Of a DNA stretch of 64,000 bases, positions 55,403-64,000 are shown one piece after another. The translations under genes and the position numbers were made by a program. Numbering within the stretch: position 1 is the stretch's first letter; every line of letters begins with the position of its first letter. Where the stretch lies: the NCBI GenBank assembly GCA_010093685.1, contig MU006242.1, positions 62,001 through 126,000 on the forward strand. The letters run 5' to 3'. The notes beneath the pieces were generated by a model. It was not told the DNA's origin and searched no databases. It was given only the letters and a program-made list of their open reading frames with translations. The stretch comes from Ophiobolus disseminans (Eukaryota > Ascomycota > Dothideomycetes > Pleosporales > Phaeosphaeriaceae).

Positions 55403-58400
55403 ATGAGCTGGTACGATGACCCGTACCGTCATCCGCCTCCTTACGAATGTACGAACCTCCTTTCGAAGCGTTTCTGTACACGCGCAAGAGAACCAAGAAT
55501 CTGACAGTATACTTCAGACGCCTCCCTCAATCAAGCACCCGCGTGTGAGATTCCCAGGACCGCCGTTCCGTTTGCTTCCGAGCAGTACGTACCGCTGCGA
55601 TTTGCTGCCCCTACACAGATCCAGCACCAATGGCCTTCAGCCCATAGTCACGGAATGGTGCAACCGCCCATGATAGAGAACTATGAGAATGTGCCTCCTA
55701 CAACCACAGCGAATCATGATGGAGGCGGGAGGAAGACAAAGAAGAAACGCCACCACGAAGCACATGACGACGAAGCACATGACCATGAAGCACATGACGA
55801 CGAAGCACATGACGACGAAGCACATGACCACGCTACGACCGACAAGCGATCGAATGCAGGCAGCGCGCAAATCTACGATAGCACATATCCTCCGCAGTAT
55901 CCTACTGGGCCGGCATACAACCTGGTGCAAACTGGTCCTGTGAGGTACAATCAGGTAACTGGCTCACATGAACTCTTGGGTCAGCAAACCACGGTACCAA
56001 CTCCACACATCTCTTCTGAGTGTCCTTCGCTCCCAGGCGCTGCTCGGTACATGCAGAAGCAGTCTAGTCAAAGTGTGCCGCCACTTCCCCTCGATATACG
56101 CCCCCCTGCGTTCCACACATACGAGCAAATGGCATCCGAACACCACAAGCCACCGCCCTCATCGCAAGATCAGAAGCGTCGTAGAATAGAGCGGGCCGAA
56201 GAACACCAGACCTCTCATCAACTGTATCCTCCGCTTCCACAGCAGTCCACTGAAGCGTCTACGCTACCTCGTGGTACTCAGCACAACCCTCTCGAGATAC
56301 CGTCTAGCCCAGAGCAGGCACCCAAAAGTCGGTCGTCAAATAAGAAGAGGAAGAAGAAGAACTTCTACGCGGTGACTGTTGGTCATGTACCGGGCATCTA
56401 CGAGGACTGGAATGAGGTGGAGCGACAAATAACACGCTACTCAGGTGCAAAACAACGAGGCTTTGCGACACGCGAAGAGGCAGTTGATTGGTGGGAAGAA
56501 GAGCGTTGGCGGGTTTTCACTGGTGATCCAAACGCCGTATATAAGCAGCAGGCATCGGTACAACCAGATGTAGCTAATGTGCGGCGGGAGACATACACAC
56601 CAGTCGACACCTCAGCCACCAAGCACCCATCAGCAAAGCCAGAAAGAGTGGATAGTGGAGTCGTATCTGACGCGCCAGAATTCATTCCGCTACCGCCATC
56701 AAGCCAAAACACTGCCCTTCCCGAAGCCCAGGAGATCTCTATCGATCCTGAGCCCATCCTCAAGCCAGAACAGCAGAAAGTGGTGGACCTGATCCTCCAG
56801 GGTCATAACGTCTTCTACACAGGCTCAGCCGGATGCGGAAAGAGTACCATACTCAAAGCTTTCGTCAAGCAGCTTCAACTCCAGGGGAAGCATGTCAAGA
56901 TCGTGGCGCCGACGAATCTTGCTGCGCTTAATGTCGGCGGAGTCACTACGTGGAACTTTGCAGGCTGGACGCCCGATAGTCTAAAGAAGCCCCTAGACAA
57001 GCTTATGGCATCCGCTCATGGAAACGAGGTCTGGGAACGGTTCAACTCCACTGATGTTCTGGTCATCGACGAGATCAGCATGGTTGAGAACCTCTTGTTC
57101 GAGCGTCTGAACCACGTCATGCAGGCAGCGAGAGCTGAGACGTCCGGAGGCGGCCCATTTGGTGGTGTGCAGATCATCGTCACTGGCGATGTGAGTTGAC
57201 TACATGCAATTTGACATGCTTCAACTAATCATGCTAGTTCTGCCAACTATCACCTGTCAAGCCATTCCAGTACTGCATTGGATGTGGCTGGGAGCTGATT
57301 AAAGATAACAAGTATCGTCCAAAGGAATACCGGTGCGAAAACAAGCGCTGCCGGGAAGACATATTTTACGATATCGATAAGTGGGCTTTTCGGAGCAAAG
57401 CGTGGAAAGTGAGTGCTGGCCTCACATGTTTTTTTTTCCATCTGGTTTCTAACAGTGGCAGGATTGCGACTTCAAGCACATCAATCTTACGGAAATTCAC
57501 AGACAGAGCGACAAGAAGTTTATCAGCATTTTACAAAAGATACGAACAGATGGCGTTATTTTGCCACCTCATGCCAATATCCTACTCAACCACACATCAG
57601 AAACGCAGGATGCTATTCAATTATTTAGTAGACGTGACGATGTGGACAGGATCAACAACGACAATGTTGCTCGGTTGCCGACCGAAGCACGCACCTACAA
57701 GTGTCTCGACCATTTCAGCTGGAAAGATCATCACCGCAAGGACACTTCTCTAGAGAAGAACACACGTCCTGGAGAAAATGGTACACTGGCTGCATTAGTG
57801 AGTTTCCTTCACGAGCATCTATGACTGTTGCTAACATCAACGCGCAGAAAGAGCACAGGTACGAGGTTTTCGTGCAGCTAAAGGAAGGAATGCGAATTGT
57901 CCTTCAAGCAAACTTGGACCCAGGTGCAGGCTTAGTCAATGGCTCACAGGGCATGATCATCGGCTTCGAACCCTTTGACCCGAAACGCCTTCCACGAAAG
58001 GCCGAGAATAGGACCGACGTTGATATACCAGGTACATCCTTTACGAGAGGTGCGCACGCTCGTTACTTTGAGGAGCAGATCAAGATCTACGGGAAGGAAA
58101 ATAACCGCCAACCGTGGCCCATTGTTAAATTCGACAACGGTTTGACCAAAACGATCTTCGCGGACTGCACAGCGAGCGAGCTTGGCAATGAAGAGCCGTA
58201 CAGTCTCCTTTCTAGAACGCAAATCCCGTTGATGGCAGGTTATGCGATCACGGTGCACAAGAGTCAGGTAAGCATAGAGCCGATGCGTCGTAGGGATGAA
58301 GCACTGACATCATTACAGGGCATGACACTCGATCGAGTTATTGTCGATCTTTCGAGAGCTTTTGAGCCCAGTCAGATATACGTCGCGCGTATGTGAATAT

Positions 58401-58583
58401 CATTTCACTCTAGGGAACGATAAGCTAATCACGTGGACAGTCAGCAGAGCACGTTCGCTGAAAGGGCTGAGAGTTGTCGGTCTGCCACGGACTAGCCTGG
58501 GCGGCGCCAACGAGCAGGTTAAAGAGTTCTTCCAAAAGTACCTGACCAACAAACCAGTCACTGAGCCACGCTCAACGCAATAG
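55403..58583 (+). CDS. PIF1-type DNA helicase with RNase H1-type hybrid-binding domain and zinc-ribbon insert
   Basis: Seven exons: 55403-55448, 55518-57190, 57238-57408, 57462-57797, 57848-58267, 58319-58388 and 58441-58583. All introns have GT..AG ends, most with CTAAC/CTGAC branches; 952 residues. N-terminus disordered with an (E/D)AHDx repeat (~89-115). At ~299-340 a hybrid-binding domain reads FYAVTVGHVPGIYEDWNEVE...FATREEAVDWW. The SF1B helicase core starts ~435 with P-loop TGSAGCGKST, DEISM (~533), and TGDFCQLSPV. An insert (~583-605) has CIGCGWEL and CENKRC, a zinc-ribbon pattern. Late motifs are GYAITVHKSQGMTLDRVIVDLSR and VALSRARSLKGL. Pif1 helicases unwind G-quadruplexes, R-loops and stalled replication forks; the hybrid-binding domain suggests RNA:DNA hybrid targeting. 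Confidence 0.88.
55755..55831 (+). repeat. 15-bp coding minisatellite in the PIF1-type gene
   Basis: About five copies of a 15-bp unit, GAAGCACATGACGAC with small variations, encoding EAHD(D/H). Copies are nearly identical at DNA level, so copy number is probably variable among strains. The opposite-strand ORF across it (repeated Met-Cys-Phe-Val) is an artefact. Confidence 0.85.
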
Positions 58584-58793
58584 CGACCCGTATCGTTCCG
58601 CATCTAAGAAGTGTGTTTTTGGGTACTGCGTGGAGCTTTTGGGGTCAATTGGCGTTCACGCAAGGTCTGCTTGATTGTGTTTGGATATGTATGATCTAGG
58701 TGTTATATAAGAGTTGGTAAGATACCCCATCAAACAAGGCGCTTAGGTACTAGGAAGAGCCGTAGAATACCCAGTCCCTCGCGACATTGGATA

Positions 58794-59613
58794 TCAAGCA
58801 TCATTTTCACCACCACCACCACCACCACCACCACCACCACCAGCCCCGTTCTCCAACTCCCGATTCCCCTTCACACTCCCCTCCAATCCCGCCAAACTCG
58901 CCATACCACCCGGCATCCGCATCTCAAACGTCTCCCGCACAACCGCATACTCATAATACCCACACCGCGCAATCGGCTGCGTCTTCCTGACATCAATCTT
59001 CCCATCCGTCAACACCGCCTCGTCAATATGTATGCCCACTACTTTCCCGATCACGACGTCCACGGCGCCCATGGGCGGATTGCCAGGCAGCCGGATGGTG
59101 GTGTAGTGCTCGCATTCAAACTTAATCGGACTGCGCTTCACCATTGGAACGCTTCTTTTCGCTTTCTCGCCCTTCACGCTGACTTGCACCACCCGACTAT
59201 CCTGCTTCTCTAGCCCCGCGCGCTCAAATTCATCGACGCCGTATGCGACCTGCTCGGATGTGATGTTTACTTCTTCGCGCAGGTCGTACGTAGCGAGGTT
59301 CCAGCAGAATTTCCCGGTTGCTTCGGCGTTTACGACGGTGTCTTTTTGGTGCGCGGAGGGCGTTTGGTTGGCGCTGAACATTACGTAGGGGGGGTCGAAG
59401 GTTAGGTTGTTGAATTGGGAGTAGGGCGCGAGGTTGGCGGCGCCGGTGGTGGGGCTGAGGGTTGAGATCCACCCGATGGGGCGGGGGAGGACGCAGGCCT
59501 GATGGGGGTGTTAGAAGATGTTGAGGCATCTGGGGTTATGTCCACGGGTGGCTACTGACTTTGAAGGGATCGTGAGGGAGGCCGTGATCTTCTTTTCCTG
59601 GTTGGTAGAACAT
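58794..59613 (-). CDS. Flavin reductase-like FMN-binding split-barrel protein
   Basis: Two exons, 59613-59560 and 59498-58794, giving 252 residues. Intron GTCAGT donor, TCTAAC branch, ATCAG acceptor; phase 0. The joined N-terminus gives the family signature: an ACVLPRPIGWISTLS strand and NLAPYSQFNNLTFDPPYVMFS, then GVDEFERAGL, HYTTIRLPG, VVIGKVVGIHID and a late YYEYAVVRETFEM. Such proteins (DIM6/NTAB type) bind FMN; substrates in fungi are mostly unknown. The C-terminus ends in a run of about 11 Gly encoded by a (CAC)n tract at 58808-58841. Confidence 0.85.
58808..58841. repeat. (CAC)n microsatellite
   Basis: About eleven CAC/ACC triplets encoding a Gly run at the C-terminus of the minus-strand flavin reductase-like protein. 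Confidence 0.9.
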
Positions 59614-60006
59614 GTTTGTAGGATTGACTTTCTTAGCTCTTGTCCTTACGCTTTTTGATCGTGAGCACTCCAGATCTGAACAACTAGCGACTGACTGTTG
59701 GCATAGCAGTCACATATTCTGCTTTATACATCTCCAGCTCTGCCAAGAGCGTCCCGAGTATCGCAGCCGCCACGGCTATCGTTCGGTAGACTGCGGGGAA
59801 CCATCTCATGCAGCGCGATCGGCAAATGTAAACGGACCCTAGCTACGTGCAGCACATCTAGGCACTAGTGCATGCAATGCGGATCGATCTCTGAACGCAG
59901 CGTAGTGTTGATGTTCAAAGTCGCATTTGCGGGCGGCTTCAAGTAGAAGAATGGTCGCACTATAAGCCTGCAACCTACCAGTAAATTCTAGCAATCATTA
60001 ACCAAA
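59614..60006. promoter_or_regulatory. Divergent promoter region
   Basis: About 390 bp between divergent starts of the flavin reductase-like and SDR genes. No specific motif was seen. Confidence 0.4.
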
Positions 60007-60735
60007 ATGTCCAAACAAACCGTCCTCATAACCGGCGCCTCATCCGGTCTCGGCCTCGCCTTCCTAACCCACTACGCCCCAACACACCATATCATCGCCC
60101 TCGACATAACGCCCCTCCCCTCCTCCATCCCTGTATCCCTAACCTCAAACATCACATTCCACACCATCGATATCACATCCCCCGCCGTTCAATCCATCGC
60201 AACCCACTACACCAACCAGCCCATCACACTCCTCCTCCACTGCGCCGGCATCCGCGGCCTCGTAAAAGACGAACTCGAGCGACAAGCAGCAAATGGCGAA
60301 CCAGGAGACGTTACAGCGGCTGAGACACTCGACGTCATGACCCGCTCAACCATGTTGCGTACCTTCGAAATTAACACCCTCGGCACTTTCGCCACGATAC
60401 AAACGTTCCTGCCTAACTTACTCCTCGCCCCAGCGCCCAAAGTCATCGTCCTGTCCTCGCGCATGGGCTCCGTCGCGAGTAACGCGTCGGGCGGCGGGTA
60501 TGCGTATCGCGCGAGTAAAGCGGCGCTGAATGCGGTGGTCAAGAGCTTTAGTATCGATGTTCCCGGTGTGGCATTTCTGCTGCTGCATCCTGGGAGGGTG
60601 GAGACGGGGCTGGTGGGGTGGAGGGAGGAGGGGGCGATTAGTGTTGAGGAGAGTGTAAGGGATTGTTTGAGGGTTATTGAGGGGGGGAGTGAGAGCGTGT
60701 TTGTGGACCGGTTTGGGGCGGATATTGCGTGGTGA
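60007..60735 (+). CDS. Short-chain dehydrogenase/reductase
   Basis: Intronless, 242 residues. Rossmann glycine motif TGASSGLGLAF at ~9-19; ALDI ends the second strand, so the acidic D suggests NAD(H) preference; FHTIDITSP; LLLHCAGIRG (NNAG equivalent) at ~77; FEINTLGTFATIQTFLPNLL; catalytic Ser in VIVLSSRMGSV; catalytic YxxxK in GYAYRASKAALN; HPGRVETGL. Classical SDR of the C-factor-like type. Substrate unknown. Codon use shifts to GC-rich towards the 3' end, as in other short genes here. Confidence 0.88.
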   Translation: MSKQTVLITGASSGLGLAFLTHYAPTHHIIALDITPLPSSIPVSLTSNITFHTIDITSPAVQSIATHYTNQPITLLLHCAGIRGLVKDELERQAANGEPGDVTAAETLDVMTRSTMLRTFEINTLGTFATIQTFLPNLLLAPAPKVIVLSSRMGSVASNASGGGYAYRASKAALNAVVKSFSIDVPGVAFLLLHPGRVETGLVGWREEGAISVEESVRDCLRVIEGGSESVFVDRFGADIAW

Positions 60736-60983
60736 GGGGGGCGTGTCGTGTATTCTGGGTCAATTGTGAGAAGCCTGATCGGCAGCTGCTGTACGCGTAT
60801 GTAGGATGAGTGAGGCAATGCGAGGATTTGGTAGACGGGATGTGGTTATCAGGTGCCTATGAAGCTGATGTGTACCACAACTACGTGAACGGATATGAGC
60901 ATCAATGTACCTCCCCAGCTACCTCCCCAAGCCCAACCCAAGGCTAATACCCAGTAGAGTTCGATAATACCCACGACTTTCGA
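60736..60983. other. Intergenic, convergent 3' regions
   Basis: About 250 bp between the SDR and chitinase stop codons. Nothing specific seen. Confidence 0.5.
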
Positions 60984-63900
60984 TCAAAGCTTACACGTGT
61001 TTCCACGGATGTTTATGATCGAATCCATCTTCGCCTTCACCGGGCCAAGGCTGGCGTACTCCTTCGCAGACATACCTCGTCTAGCTTGCGCTGCATTTCT
61101 GAACCCAGTTCTTCCAACGCCTGCGCCAGCCAAGTGCATGAAAACAGCCAAGAAGGCGTTCTTCGGGTCCTGAACCACGTCGTAAACTGTCATGGCGATG
61201 TCTCCAACGGAACCAATCAAACGGAGCAGACTTCGGGCGGCAGTGAGACCGGCAGCGCCGGCAGCTTCTCCGGCCACTGGGATAAAGACTGGAGGCAGCG
61301 TGTTAGCGGATGTGAGCTTGGGAAGCGCTGTGTTGGGGATACGTACATAGTAATCCGAGAATGAAGTTCATGATCATCTCCTCTCGCTCCTTCTTCTTGA
61401 TCTCGTCCGCCTTGGCTACGATCTTCTCCATTGCCTCGATGGCCTCGACAGCGAAGAACGACGGGATGGAGATTGCATCGACTAGGTCGGTCATCGGAAG
61501 ATCGCCTAGAATCAGGGTATTGAGGTTAGCTTCTGTGCCTCATTCTCTTGTTCATGGTGTTCTCTTACCATCATACGGACCCACAGCCTTCATGGTCTTG
61601 AACCGATCCAGCATCTCTTTCGACTTGGGATACGAGTCTCCAATGATCTTCTTCGGGTTGTAAATCGAGACCTTGTCGCTGGGCCGAGGGTAATTGTGAA
61701 AGAATGTGTTCTTGTCCCTCATACACTGCTGGACATCTTCGCCGGCGTGTTGGCAACCATTCTCAATCCTCATGAGTCTTCGGTCGAACGTGATCCACGA
61801 CTGCTCGATGCCCCAGGTGGACTCTAGATCCTTGTAGAAGCCGTCGGAGTCCTTGAGGACGAATGTGGCGTTGGGGATATACGTGCCCACAGTCAGCCCC
61901 TTGTCCTCGAATTCCATCCTCGGGCACGCGATGTCGTAGACACCCTGACCACCCTTGCAATTGCTGCCCTTGATGCAACCCGGCAAACAGTTATCGAACC
62001 GACACTTGTTGCAGCAGGTTCCGAACTTCGTCTCTTGACATTTGAAGTACTTGTCCACCTTGTCGGTGGCCATGAAGTTGTTGATCTGCTCAGGGATTTG
62101 AGCTCGCACAAACTTCTCGTAGATTTCGAACTTTTTGTCGTAACCGTTGTCGACGAGAGTCTTGTACTTTTCAAGAGCGCCATCATGGACGGCGACTTCA
62201 ACATCGGCGATATACTGGTCGACGCAATGGGAAGGCAGGGCATCTTTAGCGTCCTCTAGCTGCTTGAGTGTGCTGTACTTGCCGGTACAGTCAGACCAGT
62301 AGTTCGGGTCCTCGTAGCCTTCGTAGTCGTCGTCTTCATTTCCTCCGCTTCCGCTGCAAATGATTAGCACGTTCGTCTCAGCCTTTCGATGCGAAAATGA
62401 CTCACTCTGTGAACTTTTGAAGATCAACCGCCCAGTCGGTGGTGCCTGCAAAGTTGTAAGTGTCGTAAAATCTGGATCGAGATTTCTTCATCTCGTCGTC
62501 CATCCATGCCACCCACTCGGTATCGTTGTAAACCATCATGTTGGAGCCTTCTTTGGTCCACTTCTTGTTGACTTTCCCCGACAGGATGATCTCGTTGATC
62601 TCTGCATTAGAGATATAGCCTGCGGTATCCGTGCAGCGTCCTTTAGCAGCGTTCGACTGTCCAGACGAGCCCGTAAACTTGCAATCTTCAGAATCGCAAC
62701 CAGATTGAGCCATTTTGAACGAACGACCGTAGCTGGAAACACCAACAACTACTTTGTTCGATGCAGCACCAGCCTTGGTGATCATGGAGAGCGCGTCCTT
62801 CGTTTCGGTCTCATTTACGTGAGATCTTAGACAGTCACCGTTAGGGCAGCCGGGTGAGGTCCACTTGTTACCATAGTCCCACTGGCCGTGTAAGTCGTAC
62901 GTCATGTAGATGATGTAATCCAGAGCTTCGGCCATGTTCTTGATGGGGAACGACTTGAGATACCAGTATGACGCAGGCGCTGCAAAAGACACTGTCTTGG
63001 AAGATCCAACCGTGGATTTGAGACTCGAGAGAAGCCTATAGTAGTTCACGCCGTTTACCGGATCGTCTTTCGGGATGCCTGGAATGTCGGGAGCCTGCGG
63101 CAAAAGTCAGCAAATCGCATGTAAGAAATGAACTTGGCTGTACTCACTCCCGGGTATTCCCAATCTAAGTCAATTCCGTCGAGATTGTGCTCGTTCATAA
63201 AGGCAATGAGATTGGTCTTAAACTTCTCGCGATTCGCGGGCTGCGCAGCCTCGCGAAGGATAGAAAACGTTCCTGGCTCAGTGCTGAAGGCCCAACCACC
63301 AAGAGAAACAATCTTTTTGACACCCGACATGGCCTTGAAAAGCTCGAATTGCTTCTTCACGCCTGGATCCGTAATCTCAACCTTGTAGTCTCCTCTTGTG
63401 ACGTTCGGAAAAGCGAAGTGGATATGTGTGTACTGAGTTGTATCAATCTCATTGACGTTCATAGTCAGGCACTTGCGATTAAAGTTCCATGACTCAAAGT
63501 ACGCAACCTTGATCTTGCTTGCTGGCGCAGAACCTTTGATGATGTCCCTGCCACAATTGCTGATACCTGGAAAACAGTTAGTGTTGCTGGCTACTGGCTA
63601 CTCTCAGGACCTTGACTCGGATATCTTACATCCATTCTTGCCAGGAGCAGAAGTTCCAGGCGCTCCGGATTCGGATTTGGAAATAACACAGAAGTCGTCC
63701 GTCATACCGCATTGGCCCCAGATGTTGCAGCAAACGTTCAGTGGACAAGGGTTGAGCTTCGCTAGGTCAGTTCCAGCGGGAGGCTGCGTTGTGCCATTCA
63801 TCTAGATGTCCTTGCGTTAGTTTAAGTGAGGTACTGTACAGGGAAAGAATTCTTACAGTTGGACCGCACACAGCGTTCTACAAAGATACATCTGTTAGTA

Positions 63901-64000
63901 ACAATAACCTAACGCAGGCCTCATGGAAAGAGCAAGGCTGAGACGTACCGGAACATTAGCCGGCATTGGTGGGCTTCCACTGCTGACGCACATCTTGTAG
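60984..64000 (-). CDS. GH18 chitinase, subgroup-C type with CBM18 and long C-terminal part (partial, 5' end missing)
   Basis: Runs off the right edge. Visible exons: 64000-63949, 63877-63857 (21 nt), 63801-63630, 63566-63148, 63094-62406, 62353-61569, 61505-61347 and 61288-60984. The first visible codons look like the end of a LysM domain. A CBM18 chitin-binding knot follows (PCPLNVCCNIWGQCGMTDDFC). Then the GH18 catalytic domain: KVAYFESWN, VSLGGWAF, the active-site DGIDLDWEYPG with catalytic Glu, YIIYMTYDLHGQWDYG and GVSSYGRSFKM. After it comes a ~400-residue Cys-containing C-terminal region (NYWSDCTGKY..., CCNKCRFDNCLPGC) ending in a hydrophobic Ala/Gly-rich segment. This layout is that of large secreted fungal chitinases related in domain order to yeast killer-plasmid chitinase subunits. 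Likely extracellular, acting on chitin of self or competing fungi. Confidence 0.9.

Noticed and set aside
55637..55930. Minus-strand ORF with repeated Met-Cys-Phe-Val
   Set aside because: Produced by the 15-bp coding minisatellite of the helicase gene read on the other strand.
1..64000. tRNA, rRNA and CRISPR features
   Set aside because: I looked by eye for the tRNA B-box (GGTTCGANNCC) with a matching acceptor stem, rRNA-like blocks and regularly spaced direct repeats, and found none; a covariance-model scan would be decisive.

Overview
The window looks like nuclear DNA of a filamentous ascomycete (Pezizomycotina, probably Dothideomycetes). Introns are short (about 45-150 bp), with GTANGT-type donors and CTAAC/CTGAC branch points. 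Gene families include Mgr2, AIM11, Rrn9, a PRO45/SLMAP protein, a huge NACHT-ankyrin gene and a subgroup-C type GH18 chitinase. The class-level placement is inference. Genes are single transcription units on both strands, and no operon, CRISPR array, tRNA or rRNA was seen.

Left part (1-14.6 kb): mostly housekeeping. It holds the 5' part of a G3BP-like NTF2-domain protein (runs off the left edge), mitochondrial octanoyltransferase, RNase P/MRP subunit Pop7, an FHA-coiled-coil-TM protein of the STRIPAK complex, a five-exon MGR2, a coiled-coil protein of unknown role, an M20 amidohydrolase and a membrane-anchored pepsin-like protein that seems to lack both catalytic aspartates. A degenerate ~150-bp tandem repeat lies at 2.2-2.6 kb.

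16.3-24.6 kb: one decayed gene for a NACHT-ankyrin (NLR-like) protein of about 2,650 codons. It has eight in-frame stops and at least five frameshifts, yet three introns with usable splice signals and long ankyrin blocks survive. It is followed by a convergent GFA-family enzyme.

26-44.4 kb: molybdopterin synthase large subunit, AIM11, an SMP-domain lipid-transfer protein, two adjacent unrecognised ORFs interrupted by in-frame stops, nudC, an AP180-type clathrin adaptor, a His/Arg-rich protein, a class III aminotransferase and an unknown Cys/His-rich protein.

44.4-49.9 kb: gene-poor. It holds a possible tiny spliced ORF and, on the minus strand at 46.6-47.8 kb, a promoter-like start (TATA box, CT-rich leader) with intron-like signals but little coding potential.

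49.9-64 kb: a small unknown ORF, a metallophosphoesterase with an altered GNH motif, a nucleotidyltransferase-like protein, Rrn9, a PIF1-type helicase carrying an RNase H1-type hybrid-binding domain, a flavin-reductase-like protein, a short-chain dehydrogenase and a GH18/CBM18 chitinase that runs off the right edge.

Exon boundaries were read by eye from frame continuity, splice consensus and protein-family continuity. They should be treated as models.
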